From: Bacillota bacterium
Lineage (GTDB): Bacteria; Bacillota; Clostridia; Lachnospirales; Lachnospiraceae
DNA: 64,000 nt
Direction of reading: 5' to 3'
Assembly: GCA_023398375.1 (NCBI GenBank)
Contig: JAEWSH010000061.1
Span: forward strand, 1-64,000
The notes under the pieces were generated by a model. The model ran no database searches. It had not been told where the DNA came from and saw only the letters and a list, made by a program, of their open reading frames with translations. Numbering within the stretch: the first letter of the stretch is position 1; the number at the start of each line of letters is the position of its first letter. Positions 27,589-36,633 of this stretch are shown here, piece by piece. A program made the translations under genes and the position numbers.

Positions 27589-28743
27589 TTATTTTAATAA
27601 TGCGCCAGAGATGACCATACGCTGAACTTCACTTGTTCCTTCGTAAATCTCTGTAATCTTAGCATCACGCATCATACGTTCTACATCGTATTCACGTGTA
27701 TAACCATATCCGCCATGAAGTTGAACTGCTTTTGTCGTGATTTCCATAGCAACTTCTGCTGCATATAGTTTAGCCATAGCTGCTTCTACAGAATAATTTT
27801 TCTGTTTTGCTTTTGCCATAGCTGCTTTATATACTAATAATTGAGCTGCTTCTGCCTTTGTAGCCATATCAGCTAATTGAAATTGTGTATTCTGGAATGC
27901 TGCAATTGCTCTGCCAAATTGTTTTCTTTCTTTTACATATGCGACTGTTGTTTCTAAAGCACCTTCTGCAAGACCTAATGCCTGTGATGCAATACCGATA
28001 CGTCCACCATCAAGTGTATGCATTGCGATACCGAAACCTTTTCCTTCCTGACCTAACATATTTTCCTTTGGAATTCTGCAATCCTGGAAAATCAATTCAT
28101 ATGTGGAAGAACCACGGATACCCATTTTCTTTTCTTTTGTGCCGAATGTAAATCCTGGTGTACCCTTTTCTACGATAAATGCAGAGATGATTTTCTTCTT
28201 TCTTCCCTTAGCATCTTCTACTACATTTGTGATTGCAAAGATTACATAAACATCTGCTTCTTTACCGTTTGTAATGAAGATTTTTGATCCATTAAGAACA
28301 TATTCGTCACCGTCTAAAACCGCTTTTGTCTGTTGTCCCTGTGCATCTGTACCAGCACCTGGCTCAGTTAAACCAAACGCACCAAGTTTCTCACCTTTGG
28401 CAAGTGGAACTAAATATTTTTGTTTTTGTTCTTCTGTACCATATGTCTGAATCGGATCACAGCAAAGTGATGTATGTGCTGAAACGATAACACCTGTAGT
28501 ACCACATACTTTTGATAATTCTTCCACACACATAGCGTATGTTAAAGGATCGCATCCTTGTCCGCCATATTCCTTTGGTACAGGAATTCCTAGAAATCCT
28601 AATTTAGCCATTTTTTCTACTGTAGCTCTTGGGAATTCTTCTGTCTCATCAACCTCTTGAGCCAGTGGTTTTACTTCTTTTTCAGCGAATTCTCTGAAAA
28701 GAGTTCTCGCCATCTCATGCTCTTTACTTAATGTAAAATCCAT
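27589..28743 (-). CDS. bcd: butyryl-CoA dehydrogenase
   Basis: Bcd reduces crotonyl-CoA to butyryl-CoA. The 384-residue acyl-CoA dehydrogenase has the flavin/substrate motifs AFGLTEPGAGTDAQG and FITNGKEAD. Near the C-terminus IYEGTSEVQR carries the catalytic Glu of the family. GGAGGAT lies 7 bases before the ATG. Its place between hbd and etfB, with etfA next, indicates the NADH-dependent bifurcating form rather than a fatty-acid oxidation enzyme. Confidence 0.96.
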   Translation of the reverse strand: MDFTLSKEHEMARTLFREFAEKEVKPLAQEVDETEEFPRATVEKMAKLGFLGIPVPKEYGGQGCDPLTYAMCVEELSKVCGTTGVIVSAHTSLCCDPIQTYGTEEQKQKYLVPLAKGEKLGAFGLTEPGAGTDAQGQQTKAVLDGDEYVLNGSKIFITNGKEADVYVIFAITNVVEDAKGRKKKIISAFIVEKGTPGFTFGTKEKKMGIRGSSTYELIFQDCRIPKENMLGQEGKGFGIAMHTLDGGRIGIASQALGLAEGALETTVAYVKERKQFGRAIAAFQNTQFQLADMATKAEAAQLLVYKAAMAKAKQKNYSVEAAMAKLYAAEVAMEITTKAVQLHGGYGYTREYDVERMMRDAKITEIYEGTSEVQRMVISGALLK

Positions 28744-28802
28744 GTTTAAAATCCTCCATAATCATTTATGTTTTTTATATACTTTTGACAAACTAAGTGT
28801 AA

Positions 28803-29642
28803 CTATTTTGAATAATCGTAGAATCCTTTACCTGTCTTACATCCTAATTTGCCGCCGCGTACCATTTTCTTAAGAAGTGTAGCCGGACGATATTTAGGGT
28901 CTCCTGTTTCTGCAAAGATAACTTCCATAATAGCAAGACATATATCAAGACCAATGTAATCTCCTAGTTGAAGAGGTCCCATTGGGTGGTTCGCACCTAA
29001 TTTCATGGCATTGTCAATATCTTCTACAGATGCAACACCTGCTTCTAATACGCAGATACCTTCATTAATCATTGGAACTAAGATTCTGTTTACAACAAAA
29101 CCTGCTGCTTCATTTACCTGAACTGGAGTTTTTCCGATTTCTATGGAAATAGCTTTGATTTTATCAACTACTTCTTCTGGTGTATTAAGACCTGCAATTA
29201 CTTCTACAAGCTTCATGACCGGAGCTGGATTGAAGAAGTGCATACCGATAACCGGTCTGTCTAAACCTGCACCAATTTCTGTAATTGATAAAGAAGATGT
29301 GTTGGTAGCAAAAATACAATCAGCTTTACAGATATCCTGTAATTCTTTAAATGTCTGTTTTTTAATATCCATTACTTCAAGAGCTGCTTCAACAACCAGA
29401 TCACAATCTGTACAGATTGTTTTTACGCCTGTAGTGATCTTTTCTAAAATAGCATCTGCTGCTGCCTGTTCCATCTTACCTTTTGCAATACGTTTTTCAA
29501 AACCTTTTGCAATTCTGTTCTTACCGTTTGCTGCAAATTCTTCATTGATATCGCAAAGACATACTTCATATCCCTCTGTCTGGGCAAAAGCCTGCGCAAT
29601 CCCTGCGCCCATTGTTCCTGCGCCAATAATACCTACCTTCAT
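28803..29642 (-). CDS. hbd: 3-hydroxybutyryl-CoA dehydrogenase
   Basis: Hbd reduces acetoacetyl-CoA to 3-hydroxybutyryl-CoA with NAD(P)H. The 279-residue protein begins with the Rossmann motif [12 protein letters not shown], and the catalytic His is in [11 protein letters not shown]. The C-terminal domain has [25 protein letters not shown] precedes the ATG. Gene order thl-crt-hbd-bcd matches Lachnospiraceae butyrate producers. Confidence 0.97.
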   Translation of the reverse strand: MKVGIIGAGTMGAGIAQAFAQTEGYEVCLCDINEEFAANGKNRIAKGFEKRIAKGKMEQAAADAILEKITTGVKTICTDCDLVVEAALEVMDIKKQTFKELQDICKADCIFATNTSSLSITEIGAGLDRPVIGMHFFNPAPVMKLVEVIAGLNTPEEVVDKIKAISIEIGKTPVQVNEAAGFVVNRILVPMINEGICVLEAGVASVEDIDNAMKLGANHPMGPLQLGDYIGLDICLAIMEVIFAETGDPKYRPATLLKKMVRGGKLGCKTGKGFYDYSK

Positions 29643-29704
29643 TGTAATTCCTCCTAATAGAATATAATATTTTTAATGTTAGCAATTACTGATTGAATTA
29701 TAAC

Positions 29705-30481
29705 TTATTTATTTAAAAATGATTCTACTTTTCTTTTTTCAAGAAAAGCTGCCATTCCTTCTTTTTGATCATATGATTCAAAACAATCGCCAAATAACTT
29801 TTCTTCTACTACAATGGCTTGATCCATAGTTACCTGAAGACCGTCATTGATCGCTTTTTTACAATTACGGACTGCGATTGGAGCATTTTTAGCGATTGCA
29901 GCTGCTAACTTTTCAGCTGCTGGCATCAATTCTTCCTGCGTATAAACTGCATTTACAAGACCAATTCTAAATGCTTCATCAGCTTTGATATTTCTTCCGC
30001 TGTAAATCATCTGTTTTGCCATACCAGCTCCTACAAGACGTGGAAGTCTTTGTGTTCCGCCAAAGCCCGGTGTAATTCCAAGGCCTACCTCTGGTTGTCC
30101 AAATACTGCATTATCAGAACAGATTCTGATATCACAACTCATAGAAATCTCACATCCGCCGCCTAAAGCAAAACCATTGATTGCTGCGATTACTGGGATT
30201 GGGAATGTCTCTAATTTACGGAATACATCGTTACCTTTTTTACCAAATGCTTCTCCTTCTGCCTTTGTAAGAGTGCTCATCTCTCCAATATCTGCACCTG
30301 CTACAAATGATTTCTGTCCTGCTCCTGTTAAAATAAGACATCTTACTTCGTCTAAATTAACTGCATCCAGTGTTGCGTCCAGTTCTTGCAATACTACTGA
30401 ATTCAATGCATTTAAAGCCTTCTCGCGGCTGATTGTAACCACACCAATAGCGCCTTTTTGTTCATAAACAACAAATTCCAT
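29705..30481 (-). CDS. crt: 3-hydroxybutyryl-CoA dehydratase (crotonase)
   Basis: Crt dehydrates 3-hydroxybutyryl-CoA to crotonyl-CoA. The 258-residue enoyl-CoA hydratase fold shows AGADIGEM for CoA binding, INGFALGGGCEISMSCD, the oxyanion Gly region, and the catalytic Glu pair in GQPEVGLGITPGFGGTQRL. AAGGAG precedes the ATG. A strong hairpin lies in the 106-base gap after thl. Confidence 0.96.
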   Translation of the reverse strand: MEFVVYEQKGAIGVVTISREKALNALNSVVLQELDATLDAVNLDEVRCLILTGAGQKSFVAGADIGEMSTLTKAEGEAFGKKGNDVFRKLETFPIPVIAAINGFALGGGCEISMSCDIRICSDNAVFGQPEVGLGITPGFGGTQRLPRLVGAGMAKQMIYSGRNIKADEAFRIGLVNAVYTQEELMPAAEKLAAAIAKNAPIAVRNCKKAINDGLQVTMDQAIVVEEKLFGDCFESYDQKEGMAAFLEKRKVESFLNK

Positions 30482-30532
30482 AGGTTATTCTCCTTTTAAT
30501 TTTATTCCTAAATACAGTCTATACTCTATATC

Positions 30533-30561
30533 GGGGACATACACTTCTTGTGCATGTCCCC
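30533..30561 (-). other. intercistronic stem-loop between thl and crt
   Basis: GGGGACAT pairs perfectly with ATGTCCCC and extends over one mismatch with three more pairs, leaving a 5-base loop. No T-run follows on the minus strand, so it is more likely an mRNA stability or processing site than a terminator. Confidence 0.6.
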
Positions 30562-30587
30562 TCAAAACCTCTGATTTGACAGAAGTT

Positions 30588-31775
30588 TTAGTCTCTGGAA
30601 ACGATTGTTGAACAACCCATTCCACCGCCGATGCAAAGTGTAGCAAGTCCCTTCTTAGCATCTTTTGCTATCATCTCATGTAACAAAGTTACAAGAATAC
30701 GGCATCCTGAAGCACCAACCGGATGTCCGAGTGCAATTGCCCCACCATTTGGATTTAATTGTTTTTCTACATCAATTCCAAGATCTCTGCCTACTGCAAT
30801 AGATTGTGCCGCGAAAGCTTCATTTGCTTCAATAATATCAAAGTCTTCAATCTTCATACCTGTTTTTGAAAGAACTTTTTTCGTAGAAGCTACAGGTCCG
30901 ATACCCATTATTGATGGCTCTACTCCGCCAAGTGCTCCTGCTATGAAAGTAGCCATTGGTTTCACACCGAGTTCTTTTGCTTTTTCTTCGCTCATTACAA
31001 CAATTGCAGCTGCACCATCATTAATACCTGAAGCATTACCTGCTGTAACTTTACCATTTGCATTAATTGCTCTTAATTTTGCAAGACCTTCTATTGTAGT
31101 TCCCGCACGTGGGCCTTCATCTACCTTGAACTCGACCATCTCTTTTTTCTTCTTTACCATGACTGGCACGATCTCTGCCTCGAAAGCGCCTGCTGCCTGT
31201 GCTGCTTCACATTTATTTTGAGAAGCTACTGCAAAAGCATCTAACTCTTCACGAGTAATGTTCCATCTTGGATCTTCACAAATATTGTCAGCTGTCTGAA
31301 TCATGTGGTAGTCGTTGAATGCATCCCACAATGCATCTTTAATCATAGTATCTACCATTGTAGAATTTCCCATTCTATATCCAAAACGTGCTTGTGGTAA
31401 AGCATATGGAGCCATTGACATATTTTCCATTCCGCCTGCCACAACAATATCAGCATCACCTGCCTGAATCATTTGCGCTGCCATATTGACACAGTTAAGA
31501 CCTGATCCGCATACTACGTTGACCGTGACTGCAGGTACTTCGATTGGTAATCCTGCTTTTATTGTTGCCTGACGAGCTACGTTTTGTCCAAGACCTGCCT
31601 GAATAACACATCCCATATATACATGATCAACCGCTTCTGGTGCGACTCCTGCTCTATGAAGCGCTTCTTTAATTACAATTGCGCCAAGATCAGATGCTGG
31701 TGTTGTACTTAATGAACCACCCATTGTTCCGATTGCTGTACGGCAAGCACCGGCTAAAACAATTTTCTTTGCCAT
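30588..31775 (-). CDS. thl: acetyl-CoA acetyltransferase (thiolase)
   Basis: Thiolase condenses two acetyl-CoA to acetoacetyl-CoA, the entry step of butyrate synthesis. The start [16 protein letters not shown] follows GGAGGAAGAAAAA and gives 395 residues, typical for the family. Nucleophilic Cys89 is in [10 protein letters not shown]; the His is in GHPVGASG; the second Cys is in CIGGGMGCS. It is first in the operon, with its own promoter and a 5' hairpin leader. Confidence 0.97.
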   Translation of the reverse strand: MAKKIVLAGACRTAIGTMGGSLSTTPASDLGAIVIKEALHRAGVAPEAVDHVYMGCVIQAGLGQNVARQATIKAGLPIEVPAVTVNVVCGSGLNCVNMAAQMIQAGDADIVVAGGMENMSMAPYALPQARFGYRMGNSTMVDTMIKDALWDAFNDYHMIQTADNICEDPRWNITREELDAFAVASQNKCEAAQAAGAFEAEIVPVMVKKKKEMVEFKVDEGPRAGTTIEGLAKLRAINANGKVTAGNASGINDGAAAIVVMSEEKAKELGVKPMATFIAGALGGVEPSIMGIGPVASTKKVLSKTGMKIEDFDIIEANEAFAAQSIAVGRDLGIDVEKQLNPNGGAIALGHPVGASGCRILVTLLHEMIAKDAKKGLATLCIGGGMGCSTIVSRD

Positions 31776-31801
31776 TTTTTCTTCCTCCAATATTAAAATT
31801 A

Positions 31802-31855
31802 GTGCAGTCTACGGGCAAAAAATGATTGTTATTTTTTTATCATTGCCCACTGCAC
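31802..31855 (-). other. 5'-terminal stem-loop of the thl transcript
   Basis: On the minus strand GTGCAGT, GGGCAA and ATGAT pair with ATCAT, TTGCCC and ACTGCAC in one long interrupted stem. The predicted transcription start lies at or within a few bases of the first paired base, so the mRNA would begin with this hairpin, which can protect 5' ends from decay. Confidence 0.6.
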
Positions 31856-31857
31856 AT

Positions 31858-31886
31858 ATTTTATCATAGCCTACTTTTTTTTGCAA
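31858..31886 (-). promoter_or_regulatory. promoter of the thl-crt-hbd-bcd-etfBA operon
   Basis: On the minus strand TTGCAA (31881-31886) and TAAAAT (31858-31863) have 17-base spacing. Confidence 0.65.
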
Positions 31887-31904
31887 TGCTTTAAAGTCCG
31901 TTAT

Positions 31905-31938
31905 TACAAAAAAGAGAGGGAAAGTTGCTTCCCTCTCA
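31905..31938 (-). terminator. intrinsic terminator of hpf
   Basis: GAGAGGGAA/TTCCCTCTC with a short loop is followed on the minus strand by six T. It separates hpf from the thl promoter. Confidence 0.9.
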
Positions 31939-31944
31939 ATAATT

Positions 31945-32472
31945 TTAAACTTCTGGTTCAATCAGACCATATGTGTTTCCTTTTCTCTTATAAACTACAT
32001 TTACCTGATCGGTTTCTGCGTTCATAAATACAAAGAAGCTGTGCCCTAATAATTCCATCTGGATACATGCATCCTCTGCATACATAGGTTTAATATCAAA
32101 GCGTTTCGTTCTGATGATCTTAACTTCCTCTTCATCCATGTAATCTTTCTCTATGAATTCTTGTTTGAAAAAGTTATTTGCCTGCTTCTGCACTACTAGC
32201 TTATTCTTATATTTCTTTAATTGTCTCTCGATAATTTCTTCAACAAGATCGATTGATACATACATGTCATTGCTGACTTGCTCTGAACGAATAATATTTC
32301 CCTTTACCGGAATGGTAACTTCAATCTTTTGTCTGTCTTTTTCTACACTTAACGTAACATGTACCTCTGTTTCAGGTGTAAAATATTTCTCTAACTTACC
32401 AATCTTATCCTGGACCGCACCCTTTAACCCCTCTGTTACTTCGATGTTTTTACCTAAAATTATAAATTTCAT
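31945..32472 (-). CDS. hpf: ribosome hibernation promoting factor, long form
   Basis: Long HPF dimerises 70S ribosomes into inactive 100S particles in stationary phase. The N-terminal RaiA/YfiA domain (MKFIILGKNIEVTEGLKG) is followed by a linker and the C-terminal dimerisation domain (TKRFDIKPMYAEDACIQMELLGHSFFVFMN). The MKFIILG start gives 175 residues, the usual length, and is preceded by AAGGGATGAG. It is monocistronic. Confidence 0.95.
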   Translation of the reverse strand: MKFIILGKNIEVTEGLKGAVQDKIGKLEKYFTPETEVHVTLSVEKDRQKIEVTIPVKGNIIRSEQVSNDMYVSIDLVEEIIERQLKKYKNKLVVQKQANNFFKQEFIEKDYMDEEEVKIIRTKRFDIKPMYAEDACIQMELLGHSFFVFMNAETDQVNVVYKRKGNTYGLIEPEV

Positions 32473-32571
32473 GCTGCTCATCCCTTCCATTGGTTACTCT
32501 AGTAAATCCCAGTTATTACTACCTGTATTTACTCATAATTAAGATTACGATCTATAATTATGCTGTAGTTT

Positions 32572-32601
32572 ATTATACCACACTAAAGTTAAATTTGCCA
32601 A
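32572..32601 (-). promoter_or_regulatory. promoter of hpf
   Basis: On the minus strand TTGGCA (32596-32601) and TATAAT (32572-32577) are separated by 18 bases, about 100 bases before hpf. Confidence 0.6.
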
Positions 32602-32786
32602 TGATTTGCACAAGTTCTAGCAAAAAACGCCTTCGGTATTCACACCTGAACTGTAGCAATATTTCTTCCGAAAAAGTCAATACCACAATTGACATTTTAT
32701 GACTTTTTTTTATTTTTTATGACATCTATACAAAACGTTCGTTCATTTATTTCCTATAAAGTCCTAAAAAAAACCACGATAATTAT

Positions 32787-32857
32787 TGTGGATAATGTGT
32801 ATAACTCCGTGCATAAATACATTTTACCTAATTTACCGCGCTTTCAAATGTGGATAA
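32787..32857 (+). promoter_or_regulatory. cluster of three DnaA boxes
   Basis: TGTGGATAA occurs at 32787-32795 and 32849-32857, and TGTGTATAA at 32796-32804, all in one orientation. All three match TTATNCACA on the other strand. The first two abut without a gap. The surrounding 32610-33018 sequence is very AT-rich and otherwise shows no gene. Confidence 0.6.
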
Positions 32858-33018
32858 CTTTTGCAATTTACATTCGAATTATATACAGACTTTTCTTGTA
32901 TTTTATATGAATTTTGTGCATTTTATACAATATAATGCTTTCTTTCCGTAAGGTGTACCTTCTACCAAGAAGTACTTTATAAATCTGTAAGGAAGTTCAG
33001 AGAACTTTCCTCGTAGAT

Positions 33019-33052
33019 TTAAAAAAGGATGAGATACTGTCATCTCATCCTT
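33019..33052 (-). terminator. intrinsic terminator of the NlpC/P60 gene
   Basis: AAGGATGAGAT/ATCTCATCCTT with a 6-base loop is followed on the minus strand by a T-run. A second stem at about 32986-33012 lies just beyond. Confidence 0.9.
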
Positions 33053-33065
33053 TCAATTATACTAA

Positions 33066-34493
33066 TTAGAAGATTCTCCTTACAGAAAGAACATTTCTGT
33101 AGCTGGCATTCGAAATCTTAATACCTGTTGCTGCTGTACTCGCATGTACGATATTTCCGTTACCGATATAAATACCTACATGTCCTGAATAACACACAAT
33201 ATCTCCTGGTTGTGCATTACCAAGTCCGCCAACATCAGATCCCGCGCTTCTTAGAGCACCTGATGAATGAGGAAGGCTGACGCCATAATTATTATATACA
33301 CTCATTACAAAACCCGAACAATCTGTTCCGTTTGTAAGACTTGTTCCACCATACACGTAAGGATTTCCAACAAATTGTGTTGCAAAGCTGGCAACCGATG
33401 TACCTGTTCCACTTCCACCGCCGCTTACTACGGCTGCCGGACTACTTGACGAAGATTTATTACCGGAAGCAGATTTCTTTTGTGCTGCTATTGCTTTCGC
33501 TGCCGCTGCATTAGCTGCTTCTCTTTCAGCCTTTTCTTTTGCAAGTCTGGCTTCTTCTTCTTCCTTGGATTCTGCTTTTACAAATTCAGTAGATAAAGAA
33601 ACATATTCATTAGATACATATCCTTCGCCTTCTTCAATGGATACTTTTACCCATCCATCCAGTTCTTCAAGGACTGTCAATTCGTCTTCTATCGGTACCA
33701 GACCAAGGACTGTTTCATCCATGCCAGGTTGTTCTCTAACTTTTAATGTTGTAGTTGTAACAGTTGCAATTCTAGTTCCGACTTCTTTTGCCAAAGCAAT
33801 CGCATCATCACCTGTAACAACATATTCTGATTTTACAAATCCTGTACAGTTACCTGACTGAATCTCATACCAGCCGTCCTGTTCCGATATAAATTCACCA
33901 ACAGAATTGTCATATAGTTTACCGACGATCTCACCTTCTTCACTTGCTGAATCTCTGACGTTTACATAATCATCAACATCTGCAATCACTAAAGAACGAA
34001 ATCCTTTTTCTTCTTCTGTTAATTCCTCAACAGCATTTTCTGAAACAGTAGTTTCTTCCACTACGGTGTTTTCTGAAACAGACGTATCAGCTTGTGAATC
34101 CGCTTCTTGTGAATCTGCTTCTTGTGAATCTGCTTCTTGTGAATCTGCTTCCGGAATTACGATCTCATCGGAAGGTGTTTTTACCTCTTCCCCGGCATTT
34201 ACAGTTGTTTCTTCTTCTACTTTCGTTATTGGATTCGTTGCCGGAATCGTCGTATCTAATACATCATCTATTGTAACATCTTGTGTGTTTACTGCCTGTT
34301 TAATAGCTGCTGTATTTACACTATCTGCTAACTTCATCTCAGTAACAGAATTACCTTCTTCAAGTACTAATGCCAAGCCAGCAACCGGTAACACAGATGA
34401 TACTCCTGTAGCGCTGGATTTATAGTTAAATGCTGTAAATGTAATGGTTCCTGCAAGTGCACATGCAGCAATTTTAAATGCCTTTTGTTTCAT
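33066..34493 (-). CDS. secreted NlpC/P60 endopeptidase with SH3 domains
   Basis: A 475-residue secreted cell-wall hydrolase. A signal peptide (about 1-30) is followed by an acidic low-complexity region with four EADSQ repeats, two bacterial SH3 domains (about 170-230 and 240-305), an Ala/Lys/Glu-rich linker, and a C-terminal NlpC/P60 domain. The catalytic residues are Cys392 (DCSGFV), His438 (GHVGIYIGNG) and His450. It probably cleaves peptidoglycan stem peptides during growth. It is monocistronic with a strong promoter. Confidence 0.95.
   Translation of the reverse strand: MKQKAFKIAACALAGTITFTAFNYKSSATGVSSVLPVAGLALVLEEGNSVTEMKLADSVNTAAIKQAVNTQDVTIDDVLDTTIPATNPITKVEEETTVNAGEEVKTPSDEIVIPEADSQEADSQEADSQEADSQADTSVSENTVVEETTVSENAVEELTEEEKGFRSLVIADVDDYVNVRDSASEEGEIVGKLYDNSVGEFISEQDGWYEIQSGNCTGFVKSEYVVTGDDAIALAKEVGTRIATVTTTTLKVREQPGMDETVLGLVPIEDELTVLEELDGWVKVSIEEGEGYVSNEYVSLSTEFVKAESKEEEEARLAKEKAEREAANAAAAKAIAAQKKSASGNKSSSSSPAAVVSGGGSGTGTSVASFATQFVGNPYVYGGTSLTNGTDCSGFVMSVYNNYGVSLPHSSGALRSAGSDVGGLGNAQPGDIVCYSGHVGIYIGNGNIVHASTAATGIKISNASYRNVLSVRRIF
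34091..34150 (-). repeat. 15-bp tandem repeat coding for EADSQ
   Basis: Four adjacent copies of a 15-base unit, nearly identical in sequence, encode (EADSQ)x4 in the NlpC/P60 protein. Being in frame, copy-number changes would alter linker length without a frameshift. Confidence 0.9.
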
Positions 34494-34574
34494 AAAAATG
34501 TTTCCTCCAAATTGTATGTATGTGTAATAAGTTAATTATTACAATTTGTTACAAATTTGTTACATCTGTAAAAT

Positions 34575-34603
34575 AATATACCATGCTGCGTAACATTTGT
34601 CAA
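34575..34603 (-). promoter_or_regulatory. promoter of the NlpC/P60 gene
   Basis: On the minus strand a perfect TTGACA (34598-34603) and TATATT (34575-34580) have 17-base spacing. The leader contains TGTAACAAAT-like repeats. Confidence 0.75.
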
Positions 34604-34769
34604 CCGTTACCATGAATTACCATCTTACAAATTTGTGTTTATTTTATGAATAAATAATAAGAAAAGCACTATTATTCGTCATTTTGCTTTTCTAACGGTA
34701 AATATTTATGTGCAATGCATTAAGATAGCATTTATTCCGTTAAACATTTGTAATGTTATTGTATTCATA

Positions 34770-34798
34770 TTTACATTAAAATACAATCTTAGTATAAT
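34770..34798 (+). promoter_or_regulatory. promoter of the SDR gene
   Basis: TTTACA (34770-34775) and TATAAT (34793-34798) have 17-base spacing. An upstream stem TAACGG...CCGTTA (34695-34743) is also visible. The 34494-34829 gap holds only these two promoters and this stem. Confidence 0.65.
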
Positions 34799-34829
34799 TC
34801 AAATATAATTTTTTTAGATTGGAGTTCTT

Positions 34830-35549
34830 ATGAAGAAAACTGCTATGATTACCGGAGCCTCGCGTGGTATCGGAGCCGGCATTGCAACTGCCTTTGCTGG
34901 TGCCGGATATAATCTTGTATTAACTTGCCATAAATCAGAATCCCTGCTTGCTTCCTTAAAAGTGAAGTTAGAAGCAGAATATTCTATTGCCTGTACCATT
35001 TTTATCGGAGATATTAGTGATCAATCAGTAGTTGCAAAGATATTCGCAACACTTTCTGACCTTGATGTACTAGTGAATAATGCTGGTATCTCTTATGTCG
35101 GATTATTATCCGATATGGAATTAACAGATTGGAATCGGGTCATAAATACAAATCTGACTGCTGCTTTCTTATGTAGTAAATTTGCCATTCCATATATGCT
35201 CCATAAAAAAAGTGGTAAGATTATTAATATTTCCTCTGCCTGGGGATCTGTCGGCGCTTCTATGGAAGTAGCCTATTCTGCATCAAAATCGGGGTTGAAT
35301 GGTTTTACAAAAGCCCTTGCAAAAGAATTGGCACCAAGCAATATACAAGTGAACGCGATCGCCTGCGGCGTAATCAATACTGATATGAATAAATGTTTCT
35401 CCGCTGAAGAAATAAAATCCTTAATAGAAGAAATACCTTCTGACCGCCTGGGAACTCCTATTGAAGTTGGCAGTCTTGCAGTACAGCTTGCTACGGGAAA
35501 TTCTTATTTAACAGGTCAGATAATCGGTTTAGATGGCGGTTGGATATAA
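34830..35549 (+). CDS. SDR family oxidoreductase, FabG/YmfI-like
   Basis: A 239-residue short-chain dehydrogenase. The NAD(P)-binding motif is TGASRGIGAGIA (residues 8-19), followed by NNAG, the catalytic Ser (NISSAWG) and the YxxxK pair in AYSASKSG. The C-terminal LTGQIIGLDGGW is typical of the group. Motifs after the active site (KALAKELAPSNIQVNAIACGVINTDM) look close to YmfI, the EF-P 5-aminopentanone reductase of Firmicutes. 3-oxoacyl-ACP reductase is the alternative. It is a single gene, convergent with lrp. Confidence 0.75.
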   Translation: MKKTAMITGASRGIGAGIATAFAGAGYNLVLTCHKSESLLASLKVKLEAEYSIACTIFIGDISDQSVVAKIFATLSDLDVLVNNAGISYVGLLSDMELTDWNRVINTNLTAAFLCSKFAIPYMLHKKSGKIINISSAWGSVGASMEVAYSASKSGLNGFTKALAKELAPSNIQVNAIACGVINTDMNKCFSAEEIKSLIEEIPSDRLGTPIEVGSLAVQLATGNSYLTGQIIGLDGGWI

Positions 35550-35556
35550 GCACTAC

Positions 35557-36000
35557 TTACTTATTTGTATGTACATCCACTCCACGATTTTCTACAATGG
35601 TAGAGAATACGATCTGAGTGCTTGTTTTCCCAAAATGCTGTATTTCCCCGATAAACGCATCTAATTCCATCGTACTTGGAAATGCTACTTTCAGAATAAG
35701 GGAATATTGCCCTGTTACACAATCGCATTCCAATACATTTAGATGCTCCTTCAATATAGGATATAATTCTGCTTTTTGCCTGGGTACAATTTCGAGATTA
35801 ACATATGCTTTAATATGATATCCTGTCTTAAATGGATCGATCTGTGCATGATAACCCTCTATAATTCCCTCTTTCTCCAAACGTTCAATTCTTGCCGATA
35901 CTGCAGGTGATGATAAATAGACCTGTGCTGCAATCTTTTTTAACGGTATCCTTGCATCAACCTGTAACATTTTTATGATAGCTTCATCTACTTTATCCAT
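35557..36000 (-). CDS. Lrp/AsnC family transcriptional regulator
   Basis: A 147-residue regulator. The N-terminal HTH (DEAIIKMLQVDARIPLKKIAAQVYLSSPAVSARIERLEKEGII) is followed by an AsnC ligand-binding (RAM) domain that includes CDCVTGQYSLILKVAF. Lrp-type proteins sense amino acids or related ligands and control metabolism. It is a single gene, 8 bases from the convergent SDR gene. The target is unknown. Confidence 0.93.
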   Translation of the reverse strand: MDKVDEAIIKMLQVDARIPLKKIAAQVYLSSPAVSARIERLEKEGIIEGYHAQIDPFKTGYHIKAYVNLEIVPRQKAELYPILKEHLNVLECDCVTGQYSLILKVAFPSTMELDAFIGEIQHFGKTSTQIVFSTIVENRGVDVHTNK

Positions 36001-36042
36001 GAAATATCCCTTTCTATTAATCGTATTATTTTTTACTTTATG

Positions 36043-36086
36043 TAAAAAGACGAGGAAATCAGAATTTCATCTGACTTCTTCGCCTT
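36043..36086 (-). terminator. terminator of ohrR
   Basis: On the minus strand GGCGAAGAAGTCAGA pairs with TCTGATTTCCTCGTC (a few mismatches), followed by TTTTT. Confidence 0.7.
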
Positions 36087-36117
36087 AACTTTTTTAATAT
36101 TATCAAATTATCCTATA

Positions 36118-36561
36118 TTAATCCATACATCCGAGAACCTTATATAACAGGCTATATAATTGTTTTGCTTCTTCATCCTCCAGTTTTAGGCATTTACCTA
36201 CTTTCATAGGAACATCTGAAGCCTGCTCTTTCAACAGCTCTCCTTTTTTAGTTATTATAACACAAAGATTTCTCTCATCTTCTTTGGAACGCTCTCTGGT
36301 CAAATATCCTTTTCCTTCTAACTTTTTCAAGACCGGTGTGAGCGTACCTGAATCAAGGTATAAGATTTGTCCCAGACATTTAACATTAATCTCTTTTTTT
36401 TCCCACATCACCATCATTGTAATGTATTGTGTATAGGTCAGATCCAACTCATCCAAATAAGGTTTATATCTTCGTACCACTTCCTTAGAACATGCATATA
36501 GTGGAAAACATAATTGATTTTCAAGTAGTAACATATCACATTTTTCTGATTGCTTCTTCAT
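36118..36561 (-). CDS. ohrR: MarR family regulator, OhrR type
   Basis: OhrR is a peroxide-sensing repressor. The segment LLLENQLCFPLYACSKEVVRRYKPYLDELDLTYTQY matches OhrR closely, with the redox-sensing Cys at position 18. The winged HTH contains QILYLDSGTLTPVLKKLEGKGYLTRERSKEDER. AAGGAGAAGTAACAAT precedes the chosen start; an upstream in-frame ATG lies beyond this site. No ohr gene is adjacent, which is unusual, so its target must be elsewhere or in the nearby redox genes. Confidence 0.88.
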   Translation of the reverse strand: MKKQSEKCDMLLLENQLCFPLYACSKEVVRRYKPYLDELDLTYTQYITMMVMWEKKEINVKCLGQILYLDSGTLTPVLKKLEGKGYLTRERSKEDERNLCVIITKKGELLKEQASDVPMKVGKCLKLEDEEAKQLYSLLYKVLGCMD

Positions 36562-36633
36562 ATTGTTACTTCTCCTTATATATTGTATACAATTAAATTT
36601 ACCACTTTTATGTCTTTTATTCAAGTTCTATTA

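Noticed and set aside
29143..29667. Open frame of 174 codons on the plus strand inside hbd
   Set aside because: Antisense shadow of a well-recognised dehydrogenase.
30631..31221. Open frame of 196 codons on the plus strand inside thl
   Set aside because: Antisense to thiolase. It reflects strong codon bias of the real gene, has low complexity and no family match.
31858..31900. Rex operator at the butyrate operon promoter
   Set aside because: No TTGTTAA-N4-TTAACAA-like dyad is present here or upstream of ptb.
32787..32857. Chromosomal origin of replication
   Set aside because: DnaA boxes are present but no dnaA, dnaN, rpmH or parAB gene is near, and there are only three boxes.
34081..34150. 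Possible CRISPR-like short repeats
   Set aside because: The repeats are directly adjacent with no spacers, lie in frame within a coding sequence and encode EADSQ.
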